From positions 15,100,333-15,164,332 of the forward strand of contig NC_091185.1 of the NCBI RefSeq assembly GCF_040958095.1: a stretch of DNA of 64,000 bases, given 5' to 3'. The notes beneath the pieces are model-generated. The model saw nothing but the letters and a program-made list of their open reading frames with translations. It was not told where the DNA came from and made no database searches. Shown here one piece after another: positions 45,850 to 58,277 of the stretch. Source of the stretch: Procambarus clarkii. Taxonomy: Eukaryota > Arthropoda > Malacostraca > Decapoda > Cambaridae. The first letter of the stretch is position 1. Each line of letters begins with the position of its first letter. A program made the translations under genes and the position numbers.

Positions 45850-47422
45850 AGTCTTAAAAGAAATCACCGAAAGCTTGTCCAGCGAGTTCAACATCTGGTT
45901 TTTGGATGATGGCACTATAGCTGGCACCGTAGACCATCTCTTGGCAGATATCAGGAAAATAAGGGAGCAAGAAGTAAGCCTGGGTCGCGTCCTGAACCCT
46001 TCCAAGTGTGAAGTAGTCTCTTCCAACCCAGACATCGTAGCTAGAATAAGGTTTGCCTTGCCTGGAGCCCATGTCATTAGGGCCGAGAACAGCGCCCTCC
46101 TTGGAGCCCCCCTCGGGTCTAACGCCATTGAGGAGATCCTTGACAAGAAAATCGCAGACCTTAGGAGGATGGAAGACAGAATAGGTGACATCAGTGCCCA
46201 CGATGCTTTTTATCTCCTCACCAAATGCCTATCCCTTTCGAGGCTAATCTACTTTCTGAGGTACGCCCCGTCTTACGACAGCCGAAAGCTTGAAGAGTAT
46301 GACCTCTTACTGAAGACCATGCTGGAAAAAGTTGTTAACCTCTCCCTCAACGAATGCCAGTGGAAACAAGCCACTCTTCCTGTTAGGCTCGGTGGCTTGG
46401 GTGTCCGCACCGCCACCCAAATTGCTGTCCCAGCCTTCCTGTCTTCCTCCTCAGCATCAGATGACCTGGTTAAGGAAATTCTACCTGACACCCTGAGTGA
46501 TGTAGCGGGGATACAGGACCCCCACTACACGGAATGCGACACGAAATGGGGTGCCATGGCAGACCCAGCACTCAGACCAACCATGCCGAAAGCCAAGAAA
46601 CAATCCAGTTGGGACAGCCCCATTGTAGACAAAGAAACCACAGCTTTGCTGGAGGCAGCAACAACCGCCAGTGATCGTGCACGCTTCACAGTTATGCAGG
46701 CTCCCCATGCAGGGGACTTCCTTTTGGCAGTCGCTATGTCTGCGACAGGCACACGTCTTGATCCGCAGGAGCTCTGTATTGCAGTCACTCTCCGTCTTGC
46801 TGCCCCTATCCACACTGTTCATAGGTGTATTTGTGGCGAGACAGATGCTGACGAATATGAATTGCATGGCCTGTACTGTGGAAAATCTGGTGGTTGGCAC
46901 ACTAGACACGACGAAGTCAATGACATTATTAAAAGAAGCCTTGCCTCTGCTCAGTGTCCAGTGGAGAGAGACCCCAGCAACGTACTGAACCGTGACTCTG
47001 TTAGCTTTGCCGGCCGACCAGACGGAATCACACTGCATCCGTGGAAGGGTGGCAGACAGTTGGCATGGGACTATACTTGTGTATCCACCCTGGCAACGAC
47101 ATACATCACCCTCTCTGCCGGCACAGCAGGAGCCGCGGCGACACGCAGAGAAAGAGACAAGTCAGCCAAGTACAGACAATTAGATCATCGGTACAACTTC
47201 GTTCCAATAGGGTCTGAGACCCTAGGCCCATGGGGAGAGAGTGCAAGAAGGTTTCTTAATTTAAGGATCTTGGTTCCAAGCTCATTGACACCACAAGAGA
47301 CCCTAGAGCAGCAAGTTTTCTCTTTCAGCGCCTCAGTGTCACGATCCAGAGGGGGGAATGCTCGCTGCATCCTCGGTTCGTGCCCGGCGTCGGAGGAGTT
47401 CGAGGAAATCTACAGCCTCTAG
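45850..47422 (+). CDS. FLDDG reverse transcriptase-nuclease, copy 2 (3' half, 515 codons open)
   Basis: Open from the first in-frame ATG at 45875 to TAG at 47420-47422; homology to copy 1 begins at about 45850, so the ATG is not a true start. Residues 9-14 read FLDDGT, the RT catalytic motif. A thumb-like region follows (LGRVLNPSKCEVVSS, LLGAPLGSNAIEEIL, RLGGLGVRTATQIAVPAFL). Residues 318-335 form C-X-C-G...H-X3-C, then RHDEVNDIIKRSL. Residues 381-399 give RPDG...WD, the PD-X15-D of an R2-like restriction-type nuclease. Near 47250 one frameshift, compensated near 47350, scrambles about 33 residues. The upstream RT motifs are absent. A 3' AATAAA is near 47501. Confidence 0.75.
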
Positions 47423-47884
<462 letters not shown>

Positions 47885-47951
47885 ACGAAAATAAACACGT
47901 GATTAAAAATGTGACAATGTCAGACCACGGAGGAAAAATGAAACAGGAATT

Positions 47952-47991
47952 TCCTTAAGTACTTTCGTATATTAATACATCTTCAGAAGGA
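47952..47991 (-). ncRNA. hammerhead-like ribozyme motif, Penelope family 2
   Basis: Reverse strand: stem I TCCTT/AAGGA, core CTGAAGA plus one extra T, stem II GTAT/ATAC with loop TAAT, then GAAA, a palindromic stem III AGTACT, and a CTT cleavage triplet. A stem III this short could only close well between two molecules, as described for minimal Penelope hammerheads. The same block occurs twice at 59346-59511. Confidence 0.6.
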
Positions 47992-48471
47992 GTAGTTTTA
48001 CAGATCGAGTACTGGACATAAACAGACAGGAGAGAATGGTGGGGTAAGGTGAGGTACAATACGTGGACACTGCAGACGGCCTATTGGCCCATCTGATGCA
48101 GCCCATTGGCCCATCTGATGCAGCAACCACACACAGGCCAACACATAGATAATTATAGCATAAAATAGTAAATATATACAATGAATTAGTGAGACAAATG
48201 TGTAGGATCCAATGATTCTACTGAAATCGCCCTTTAATTGATCTATTAAAAATGGATCTAAGTTATATAGACCACTGCTAATGTTCAAATTACTTTCTTT
48301 TATGATCTGTAACAAAGCAGATTCAATTATGTTTCTGTTATAGGTGCTTTTACAATTTGTTATTGAAGAAGCCACCTCCCAATCAATTTGGTGAGAATCT
48401 TCTGACAGATAAACAAACAAAGCATTAGACAATTGGCCATGTCTTACAGAGTATTTATGTTGCGAAATTCT

Positions 48472-48625
48472 ACATTTCAAATCTTTAGATGTTTGCCAAA
48501 CATAGAACTTATTACAGTCTTTACATTTATAAAATACCTTGTAACATCATTTATAAAATACCTTGTAAAGACTGTAATAAGTTCTATGTTGGGCAAACAT
48601 CTAAAGATTTGAAATGTAGAATTTC
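48472..48625. repeat. foldback inverted repeat in Penelope family 2
   Basis: Left arm from about 48472 (ATTTCAAATCTTTAGATGTT) to 48533 and right arm 48564-48625 are reverse complements with one or two mismatches. Between them lies a direct repeat of ATTTATAAAATACCTTGTAA. It marks an orientation switch within the GIY-YIG coding region. Confidence 0.85.
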
Positions 48626-48791
48626 GCAACATAAATTCTGTTGTAAAATTAATAATGTAAGAAGAAGTAAGATACCACGAATAACGAATAACGAATAATA
48701 ATTCTAACACGAATTTTCTCAATATTTCTTATATTTCCTTTCACTGTTGATGGTAACTGAAAAATCAATTCTCCAAAATTCTTTTTTATTT

Positions 48792-48853
48792 CTAGTCTGA
48801 CGTGACACTTAAACGCGTTTCGTAATAACTTATTACATTTTCAAAGACTTTAG
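48792..48853 (-). ncRNA. hammerhead-like ribozyme motif (Penelope E)
   Basis: As at 42717-42775, but stem II is extended to GTAATA/TATTAC, a longer perfect helix that supports the proposed stem II. Stem III has one mismatch (CGCG with CACG). Confidence 0.5.
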
Positions 48854-49302
48854 TTTACACACACACAACTATAACTAAACAGAGTTTAAACAGCTTCGAT
48901 TTTATACCTGCATTTGGGTGAGGTGATATGTTGCAACAGTTTTGGATGAGGTGGAAACAAACTTTCAACACAAGACAGAACACGAAACAATGGGTATAAT
49001 ATTTTGTAGGTTAAAGGGAAGAATGGAAGTAACTGCAAAGGGCCTATTGGCCCATATTTCTTGATGCTTTTATATTGGTGCGGAGTCTTGAAGTGGGTAG
49101 AATATAGTTGTGCATTAATTGGATGTTGATTGCTGGTGTCGACTTCTTAATGTGTAGTGCCTCGCAGATATCAAGCCGCCTGCTATCGCTGTATCTATCG
49201 ATGATTTCCGTGTTTTTTGTTAATACTTCTCTGGTGATAGTCTAGTTATGGGAGGAGATTAAATGTTCCTTAATGAAGCCCTGTTGCTTATGCATCGTTA
49301 AT

Positions 49303-49404
49303 CGCCTGGAAAGAGATGTTGTTGTCTTGCCTATATCGCCTGGAAAGAGATGTTGTTGTCTTGCCTATATCGCCTGGAAAGAGATGTTGTTGTCTTGCCT
49401 ATAT
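49303..49404 (-). repeat. 34-bp triplication in the Penelope E endonuclease
   Basis: Three exact or near-exact copies starting at 49303, 49337 and 49371 (CGCCTGGAAAGAGATGTTGT...). Since 34 is not divisible by three, the GIY-YIG frame is destroyed after YIGKTTTSLSR. Confidence 0.92.
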
Positions 49405-51330
49405 ACTGAATTCTTTGAGGCTTACAGTCCCCAAGTGGGCATTTGAAGGCATAGACGACATTGGTCTCTTTTAAAGCGTTCTGCTTTGTGTCTGGAGAGT
49501 TTCTCATGAGTAGGTTGGCCGTTTTCTTGGTTTTATAGTAGATCGTCGATTGTATCTTCTGATTTTTGTCTATAGGGATAACGTTTCTATTAACAATATC
49601 TTTCAGGACCTTTTCCTCCGTTTTATGAGCTGTGGAAAAGAAGTTCCTGTAAAATAGTCTAATAGGGGGTACAGGTGTTGTGTTAGTTGTCTCTTCAGAG
49701 CTTGCATGGCGTTTCACCTTCCTTCTTATGATGTCTTCAACGAAACCATTGGAGAAGCCATTGTTGACTAGGACCTGCCTTACCCTACAGAGTTCTTCAT
49801 CGACTTGCTTCCATCCTGAGCTGTGGCTGAGAGCACGATCGACATAAGCGTTAACAACACTCCTCTTGTACCTGTCTGGGCAGTCATAGTTGGCATTGAG
49901 GCACATTCCTATGGTTGTTTCCTTAGTGTAGACTGCAGTGTGGAAACCTCCGCTCCTTTCCATGACTGTTACATTTAGAAAGGGCAGCTTCCCATCCTTC
50001 TCCATCTCGTAAGTGAAACGCAACACAGAATTCCGCTCTTATGCCTCCTTCAGCTCCTGCAGATGTCTGACATCAGGTACCTGTGTAAAAATGTCATCAA
50101 CACACCTGCAGTATATGGCCGGTTTCAAGTTCATGTCGACTAAGACCTTTTGTTCGATGGTACCCATGTAGAAGTTCGCAAACAGGACACCTAGGGGAAA
50201 ACCCATGGCGACCCCATCTACTTGCTTATACATGTGCCCATCCGGGCTCAAGAAGGGTGCCTCTTTAGTACAAGCTTGGAGTAATTCCCTTAGAATGTTT
50301 TCTGGTATGTCAAGAGGAGTACAGGCTGGATCACGATACACTCTGTCGGCTATCATCCCGATTGTTTCATCCACAGGTACGTTGGTAAACAGCGATTCTA
50401 CGTCCAACGAGGCTCTTATCCCTGTGGCCCGTGTGCCCCGCAGTAAGTCAACAAATTCCTTTGGAGACTTCAGGCTGAAGGCGCAAGGAACATAAGGAGT
50501 CAGCAGGCCGTTGAGTCGCTTCGCCAGTCTGTACGTGGGTGTGGGTATCTGGCTAATGATTGGCCGAAGTGGGTTTCCAGGCTTGTGTGTCTTGACATTT
50601 CCATACGCATATCCAGGTTTATATTCCCCAATGATCTTTGGCAGGTGGAGTCCGGATTTCTTGGCGTTCACAGTTTCGATCAGTTTGTTGACCTTTGCTT
50701 TTAATTCGGCTGTAGTGTCCTTCGTTACCCTTTGGAACTTAGTTTGGTCAGAGAGTATGATGTTCATTTTCGCCAGATATTCGTCTTTTTTAAGAATGAC
50801 ATATATTGGCGACTTGTCACCTCTCCTGACAACTATCTCCTTGTTCTCACGAAGTCTTTTAGCTGCCGCTTTGAGCTCGGGGGACTGTATGGTGCTTCTG
50901 TAATTGCCTCGATTCTTTCCTCCTTCTGCAATAAGTTCTGCTTGTAAGGTATCTTTGGTAGTGACCTTCTTTTGTGTCTCGAGGTCGAATGTCGTCCAAC
51001 AGAATTTCGAACTCTACTTTCCGGGCCATCTCACTCGGTCTGGACATAACATGACAGTTTATGCCCAGATTTAGGAGAGTGACTTGGTCCTCAGTGAGGT
51101 TAATTCCTGCAAGGTTCAGGAAGCCATCTCTTGGTCGTGGAATTGCCATAGGTCCTCCATATAATGTTGTTAGTTTCTTGATAATCCTTGTTTCACTGCT
51201 GAGGTGATGTCGGTCTGTGAGGATGTCGAGGTGTTGTTCAATGCGGGTACGGCCGAAGATGATTGGCCGAAGTGGGTTTCCAGGCTTAAGTCTCTTGACA
51301 TTTCCATATGCGTATCCAGGCTTATATTCC

Positions 51331-51487
51331 ACAGCTACAGCGTTAACTGCTTTCTTCACATTATGTCAAAATGACGAGTTTGCGAAAACAATGCTGTATT
51401 CGGAAGGGCCTACGTATTACACATGAAATGGCAGTAGAAAATCATTTGAACGACGCAAACGAGGAGAGCAAGTCGTCGGATAACTTG
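51331..51487 (+). pseudogene. Helitron replication protein, left fragment
   Basis: The forward frame reads LTAFFTLCQNDEFAKTMLY, then GPTYYT, a TGA where Trp is usual, and SFERRKRGEQVVG. This is the segment of Helitron Rep-helicase proteins just before the Pif1-like helicase. It is cut on the left by Penelope E and on the right by BEL element 2 (duplication ACTTG at 51483-51487). The gene continues at 60917. Confidence 0.75.
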
Positions 51488-52505
51488 TGTGGGTACCGAC
51501 CTGTGAGATATATATTTAATTTATATGAATTTATACTTACGTTAATTTATATATTTCGATAGCAATTGGAATGATGTTACGTGGACTGTATTTCTGCAAT
51601 AATCTCACAAATCGATCCTTACACATTAGGGGGGAGGGGGTTATATTACAATTATATATATGCAGCCAATCAAACTACAGTATTAAACTACATATATTAG
51701 TATACATTGAGGAGGTTCCTTATCTTATTCCACAGCAGGCTTAGTCCACCAGGTATTACTAGGATGTAGACACCAAATTACCCTCCATTGAGGCTAGCTT
51801 CCATCACCATGGTAACTGATATACCAAGCTTGCTTCCTCTTCTTGACTTGTCAAAGGGCGCAAGCTGTAAAGCGAGAATCCTAATATATGACGGCTATAT
51901 CAGGAAAAACACTGTATAATGAATCATAAGGACCAAGGCTTAATTACCTTTCTTGAGTCGATCATTTGTTTTCTCACCGGTTCGCCCAATATCTACCTAA
52001 CATTAATGGCCCAAAATGATTAGATAAACGGGTTTCGGAAAAACACTTCCCTTGTGATTGTTGACAGCGTGTTGATGATGGCAGAACTTTGGTCTCCATA
52101 ACACTTCGTCCAAGAGAATTTATAGGAGCTGAATTTGCCCCACGACTCTCGTCTAACAACAATGGCTGACCTCTTCCTCCTCACTGACACCTCCCTCACT
52201 TTGTAGAGATGTCAGTAACTGATAGAAGGGTCACATTTACTTTATTTTGATACTGATAATTTAAGTTAATTCAAATGAGATGTTTTTATGATGGTAAACA
52301 GTCCAAAGACTAATGTATTTAGGAATAATTCCCAACAGAATAGTTGGTGAATTTATAATAGTATGTGGCAATGATATCCCGTTTTCTATTGATGGAAAAT
52401 TCCAGTACAAGCTACATTTTCTATGGGTTAAGTTGTGTATACAATGGTAACAATATTATCTGCCTGTTGAACTGATATTATTAAATGGTGTCGGGTTTTC
52501 CGACA
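51488..52505 (-). mobile_element. BEL element 2, 3' LTR (1018 bp)
   Basis: On the given strand it starts TGTGGGTACCGACC and ends GGTTTTCCGACA, then TAATTCCCCGGGGGG. It includes a G run near 51628 and a short (TA)n near 51650, the site at which the 5' LTR copy is interrupted. 51660-52505 matches 60070-60911 closely. Confidence 0.88.
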
Positions 52506-53100
52506 TAATTCCCCGGGGGGCTGCACACGGGTCACAGTCCTATTTAGAACAGACGAACACCAATACTCCCCCTTCGAATTAATAAATTAATTTGATGTTA
52601 GTAGTTAGTAATCACACATTTGTGCATCTGTTCGTACAGGACGGATGTCCCGTACTAGAGATGCAGGGGTTAGAAGTCTAATGCGATTTCATTTCTCTGT
52701 TAACTCTTGAGAGGCTAAAACTCAAGCCTAATTACATATTATTTAACCCAGAGGACTGAATGTGATCAAGTACTACAGTCAAGTATAATTCAGGGACTGC
52801 AGTGAGATCAGTGACATTAAATATAACTTGAAGCTTGTCTTCTCATTCAGAAGATTGAAAAGCTCACCGTTAAAGTCAAGTATGGGTTCTGAGACTGCAG
52901 TGGGTTCAGTGACATTGGTCGCAGCGACTTGTAGCTGTTTAGGCTATTGTTCACTGATATGCCACAGAGGCCTCATGAACTCATCTTCAGCTTTAAATGA
53001 TGATATTAACATCAACCTCTGTTGCTATACACAGCTGTAATCTCCTTAGTATAATGCTACTGGAGAAATATAATCAGCTGACAAATTTAGATTTCTACTG
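52506..53100 (-). other. BEL element 2, non-coding 3' region
   Basis: About 600 bp between the protease end and the 3' LTR. It has one copy of the GGTCGCAGCGACTTGTA phrase shared with BEL element 1. No RT or integrase homology seen. Confidence 0.6.
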
Positions 53101-53690
53101 GTATTGTTTATCTGCAGGCATAGGTCTCCTCAGGCTTAATACTGGGCCTGAGAGTAATTTGCCTCCTGCAGAATTTAGCATGGTTATGCCCTGATATTTA
53201 GTAGGGCTACCGATGAATCGATGGTAGTAGTCTGTACCTTCAAGGAGACCGAAGTCAGGTGAGGTGATCAGACATAATATTATCTGCCAATTTTATTCCT
53301 CTTTTTCTCAGGAATTTGGCTGTTGCTCTCAGACCTTGAACTTGTAGGTCTACTGGTATTTTGTCCACCACAATGGCTTGTACTTGACAGACGTACCTGC
53401 CTAAACGTACCACCTGGTAGACTTGAGGTCCTGCATCTGTTAGAAACCCTGAGATTGTCGTCTTGGCTACAGGCTTTAATTGAAGTTCATCTGCCAACTT
53501 TTTAGTGACATATGTTCTCTGGGACCCTTGGTCAAACAACCCACGGGTATGGACCGTGGCCCTCTTATTCTGGATGGTAATTTGGGCAGTAGGCAAAGTC
53601 GTATTACCTTTAGACTTTGCCGATTGGACACTCTTTGCTTGTTGCACCTTGCAGTACTGTACTGTGGTGGGAATGCTATCTTCCACCTTG
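53100..53690 (-). pseudogene. BEL element 2 aspartic protease
   Basis: Reverse frame 53686-53255 includes FDQGSQRTYVT (D-x-G site), ISGFLTDAGPQVYQ and AIVVDKIPVDLQVQG. After a frame break, homology continues to about 53100 (EGTDYYHRFIG, MLNSAGGKLLSGPV), then stops, at the same place as in BEL element 1. Confidence 0.82.
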
Positions 53691-55119
53691 GGCCTTGAAT
53701 ACGTTAATTTCGTATGTTTACACAGTGCTGCATGGTGCCTACCTCTTCTACACCTGTTGCAGGTGTTGAATTGGGTATCACAATAGTCTATGTTGTGTGA
53801 CTCGAGACACCTTGAACATCTCCCTAATTCCTAGAATCGCTTAATACGAGTGTCTCTGTCTGGATAATTAGCACAACGGTATGTTGAATGTTTCTTTTAG
53901 CAGAACATACATGTCCCCCAGCCTACTGCATGTTTGGAAGTTACCGGCTTGGGTGAACTAGTAACAGTAGGCTTGGAGGATTCTGCTGCATTGTCAGATT
54001 TTCTTCAACTTGATGTGAGTGTAATTGACTGATGTTTATTTGGGGTAGTTGTTTTACCCTTTAATTGACTCTTATTTTCTGTTTCTGAAGGCTTGCTTTA
54101 ACTTCCTCATTTGCTCGTCGTTTGTTTATGTTGGAATGTAAACCTTTGGTGATGTCCTGTACTGTCAGGATGGTGTTATGTTCTTGTGCATATAATTCAT
54201 CTAGTATATCGCTGGACAATTTTCGTTGAAGGACTACTTTGGTCATCCATTCACTAGTAGTTATATCAACCTTAAGACTGAATGTTCTTAGTAGTGACTC
54301 TAACTCCATGCTGAAGGATTGTAATGAGTCAGCAGTCTGATCAGGTTGAGGTAAATCCAGCAATTGTAGCACTAGATGTATGACAGTTTTCTCATTGCCA
54401 GCATTATTCCTAGGAAGCTGGACTGGGAAATTAGTGCTGTCGCTATTTTCATTTACATTTTCTACTACTGGTTCAGCTTCACCTCTAATTTCAGTATGGA
54501 GGCATGTTAACTTAGTAGCCTCAGGTATTGGGTTTTCAGAATCCACAGAGACTGTGGATAAATTGTCTGAGAACTGCTTAATTTCTGGTGGTATAATATT
54601 GGGTGAAGCTGTAGTGGGTGATGCTTTATCCTTGTTGATTAAAGGATCTAATCTGGCTTGACATTTATTCTCAAAAAGATTCAGATCATCTATAACATTA
54701 CCTACTTTATTTGATGTACTGGCTATTTGTTCTGATTCAATTATCCTGTGTAAGTACTCCTCCAACCTGGCTTGAGTTTCTTCTTCATATTGTGATAGGT
54801 CAGACAGGAATGGTTCCTCATCTTCAACTACTATGTCGTCGTCGTCGTGGACCTGATTTTGGTAAGATTTCCTATTTGCTTTCAATATATGCAATTGGGT
54901 TTGAATCTGTAATAGTGGTATTTTCAACCGACGATAATTAATTACAGGCTCATATAACAACTGTTCATATTGGTCGAGATCTCTTGTCAGTTGACGTTTA
55001 CGTGCTACTAAAGCACGCTTTGCTTTCTGTGGATTAGTCATGGTGACTTGGTAATTGGATAGTACTAGCTCATAAATTGTGAGCAAGTACTGATGGAAGC
55101 CTAGGGTAAAATTCTGCAC
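53690..55119 (-). pseudogene. BEL element 2 gag with zinc knuckles
   Basis: Frame 55119-54061 (352 codons; a better start may be MTNPQKAKRALVARKRQ near 55041). It has a helical N-terminus, an Asp/Glu-rich middle, and TTSEWMTKVVLQRKLSSDIL matching BEL element 1. Frame breaks follow 54061. The knuckle region is at about 53900-53700 in other frames (CSRCLESHNIDYC, CNRCRRGRHHAALC). Confidence 0.82.
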
Positions 55120-56018
55120 TCACTAGGCGATAATCTTACCTCTACTAGAGGTTAGCACTTAAAATTAATACACATTATATATATACAATCATACACACTA
55201 ATGATTTGAGTGATAAACCAGTGTCACTGGAAGTACCTTTAGGCCAGCTCCTCGATTATCACCCTAGGATGGTATAGACACTAATTAATCACTCAAAGGT
55301 ATAATGATCATAAGTAAATTATTATATGTACACAACTCAACTCGAGCTGGTAACAATTACACCCAAAATAGGGTCTGCACCATTCATTAATGGTGCTAGG
55401 TTGTTCAATATAGTACAACTAGACTATGATAATAATGGGACTAGGATGAACAATAAATAGTTCAACTAGTCAATGGTAATATCCTACCCTGTCGTGGGTT
55501 GGCAATTCGTAAATATTGTATTGAGAACTAGTGCAATATATATTAAATAATTCTCTATTTTGGAGAAATAATATACATAATTATTTATAATAGCCTCTGT
55601 GCCTCTATGAAACTGCTAATAATATCAAGAAGTATTAAATATTATTAGTGACCTCGCGAAATTAACTCCACAGAATTCGTGGATAATCTCTCACGAAATT
55701 TAACACCACGAAATCCGTGAACAATCTTTTGAGGACACAGCCACTAATTTGGCTGGCTTCAAAATAAGCGCTGTCACTTCACAGAAATAACACGCCACCA
55801 AATCGGTGGGTGACCATGAAACCGCTGAACTGGGCTGAGGGATTCCTGAGCTCGCTTGAGGGAGGCTATGCTGCCGGTCTTCGACTGGCTAAGTATTGTT
55901 ATTGTATAAATCGCACTGCACTAGTACCAGTGTATTTAATGAATCCACTGGTTAACTGGTGCATCCGGTACTAAGATGACCAAATAATCTGTCATCCGGT
56001 TCGAAGATGACCAATTAA
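55120..56018 (-). other. BEL element 2, 5' leader
   Basis: Between the 5' LTR and gag. Reading the reverse strand, TGGTCATCTTCGAACCGGAT begins five bases after the LTR, a plausible tRNA primer-binding site. It is loosely reminiscent of the complement of a tyrosine-tRNA 3' end but with a 2-base difference in length. A related TGGTCATCTTAGTACCGGAT follows about 35 bp on. No other gene. Confidence 0.5.
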
Positions 56019-56194
56019 TGTGGGGTACCGACCAGTGAGATTTATATTTATTTAATTTATATGAATTTATATGTTATTTATATTTACGTTAATTTATATA
56101 TTTCGATATCAATTGGTATGATGTTAAGTGGTGTGTATTTTTGCAATAATCTCACAAATCGATCCTTACACATTAGGGGGGTTTATATTACATT

Positions 56195-56200
<6 letters not shown>
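56019..56200 (-). mobile_element. BEL element 2, 5' LTR, inner part
   Basis: Begins TGTGGGGTACCGACC and matches 51488-51655. It is interrupted at a (TA)n tract; the LTR resumes near 60065. Confidence 0.85.
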
Positions 56201-56268
<68 letters not shown>

Positions 56269-56270
56269 TA

Positions 56271-58277
56271 TATTTTGGTAGCAGTCTTTCCTGTAGACAT
56301 ATATTTTTAAATATGAACGAAAAAGTAAGATTAATAATTCTAACACGAATTTTCTCAATCTTTCGTACATTTCTTTTCACTGCTGGTGGTAATTCAAAAA
56401 TCAATTCTCCAAAATTCATTTTTATTTCTAGTCTGACGCGACACTTGAGCGAGTTTCGTAAAACTTATTACATTTTCAAAGACTTTAGTTTACACATACA
56501 CAACTGAATAGAACTTACACATCTCCGATTTGTTTATATCTACATTTGAGTGAGGTGGATGGGGTGAGGTGGTATTAATAGGGTATTAAATTCATCAACA
56601 CAAGACAGAACACGAAACAATGGGTATTGAATGGAAGTGATTGTAGAAAGCCTATTGGTCCATATTTCTTGATGCTTCTATATTGGAGCGGAGTCTTGAG
56701 GTGGGTAGAATATAGTTGTGCATTAATTGGCTGTTGATTGCTGGTGTTGACTTCTTAATGTGTAGTACCTCGCAAACGTCAAGCCGTCTGCTATCGCTGT
56801 ATCTATCGATGAATTCTGTGTTGTTTACTAGGATTTCTCTGGCGATGGTTTGGTTGTGGGAAGAGATTATATGTTCCTTAATGGAGCCCCTGTTGCTTAT
56901 GCATCGTTAAACACCTAGAAAGAGATGTTGTTGTCTTGCGTATATACTGGGTTTTTTGGAGCTTACAGTCCCCAGGAAAGCATTTGAAGGCATAGACGAC
57001 GTTGGTCTCATTTAAAGCGTTTTGCTTTGTGTCTGGAGAGTTTCTCATGAGTAGGCTGGCTGTTTTTCTGGTTTTATAGTAAATCGTCAGTTGTATCCTC
57101 TGATTTTTGTCTGTAGGGATAACGTTTCTATTAACAATATCTTTCAGGACCCTTTCCTCCGTTTTATGAGCTGTGGAAAAGAAGTTCCTGTAAAATAGTC
57201 TAATAGGGGGTATAGGTGTTGTGTTAGTTGTCTCTTCAGAGGTTGCATGGCGTTTCACTTTCCTTCTTATGATGTCTTCGACGAAACCATTGGAGAAGCC
57301 GTTGTTGACTAGGACCTGCCTTACCCTACAGAGTTCTTCGTCGACTTGCTTCCATTCTCAGCTGAGGCTGAGAGCACGGTCGACATATGCATTAACAACA
57401 CTCTTCTTGTACCTGTCTGGGCAGTCGCTGTTGGCATTTAGGCACATTCCTATGTTCGTTTCCTTAGTGTAGACTGCAGTGTGGAAACCTCCGCTCTTTT
57501 CCATGACTGTTACATCTAGAAAGGGCAGCTTCCCATCCTTTTCGATCTCGTAAGTGAAACGCAGCACGGAACTCTGCTCAAATGCCTCCTCCAGCTCCTG
57601 CAGATGTCTGATATCAGGTACCTGTGTAAAAATGTCGTCAACATACCTGCAGTATATGGCCGGTTTCAAGTTCATGTCGACTAAGACTTTTTGCTCGATG
57701 GTACCCATGTAGAAGTTTGCAAACAGGACACCTAGGGGAGAACCCATGGCGACCCCATCTACTTGCTTATGCATGTGCCCATCCGGGCTCAAGAAGGGTG
57801 CCTCTTTAGTACAAGCTTTCCTTAGAATATTTTCTAAGTTTATATTAGTTTCCTTAGAATATTTTCTGGTATGTCAAGAGGAGTACAGGCTGGAACACGA
57901 TACACTCTGTCGGCTATCATCCCGATTGTTTCGTCCACAGGTACGTTGGTGAACAGTGATTCTATGTCCAACGAGGCTCTTATCCCTGTGGCCCGTTTGC
58001 CCCGCAGTAAGTCAACAAATTCCTTTGGAGACTTCAGGCTGAAGGCGCAAGGGACATAAGGAGTCAGCAGGCCGTTGAGTCGCTTCGCCAGTCTGTACGT
58101 GGGTGTGGGTATCTGGCTAATGATTGGCCGAAGTGGGTTTCCAGGCTTGTGTGTCTTGACATTTCCATAAGCATATCCAGGTTTATATTCCCCAATAATT
58201 TTTGGCAGGTGGAGTCCTGATTTCTTGGCGTTCACAGTTTCGATCAGTTTGTTGACCTTTGCTTTCAATTCGGCAAA
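56271..58277 (-). pseudogene. Penelope-like element F, reverse part
   Basis: Same family as A-E. RT segments are at 58307-57840 (GEYKPGYAYGNVKTHKPGN, SLFTNVPVDETI) and 57792-57358 (VDGVAMGSPLGVLFANFYMG, CRYVDDIF, FLDVTV). A GIY-YIG fragment is at 57258-56878, with YIG changed to YIR and a 1-base shift near 56890. A small insertion near 57825-57855 breaks the frame between RT blocks. At 58277 the sequence switches to a forward GIY-YIG segment. Confidence 0.88.
56428..56488 (-). ncRNA. hammerhead-like ribozyme motif (Penelope F, left)
   Basis: As at 42717-42775. Stem III 5' strand is CTCG opposite CGCG, one mismatch. Confidence 0.5.

Larger units (their letters stand above)
47895..48700 (-). 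pseudogene. Penelope family 2, GIY-YIG fragment
   Basis: The reverse frame 48480-47998 encodes the rest of a GIY-YIG domain (KCRISQHKYSVRHGQ, SALLQIIKESNLNISSG). The start of the domain (IPCKDCNKFYVGQTSKDL) is present in the forward orientation at about 48540-48620, because the element folds back near 48550. The family differs from elements A-F. Its 3' region carries a second hammerhead-like motif at 47952-47991 and ends beside the (TG)n tract. RT is missing. Confidence 0.75.
48700..51330 (-). pseudogene. Penelope-like element E, broken
   Basis: Reverse strand, same family as A-D. RT motifs SLDVESLFTNVPVDETI, VDGVAMGFPLGVLFANFYMG and CRCVDDIF are at 50767-50039; the YVDD tyrosine is changed to cysteine. 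An in-frame TAA at about 50038-50040 follows EA, where the other copies encode phenylalanine. The frame then reopens (50026-49331) for FLNVTV and the start of GIY-YIG, ending in a 34-bp triplication. A 2-base loss near 50990 shifts the N-terminal part. At about 51245-51330 a second piece of RT (EYKPGYAYGNVK) is joined ahead of the N-terminal domain, showing a chimeric 5' end. The pseudo-LTR is at 48700-49060. Confidence 0.88.
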
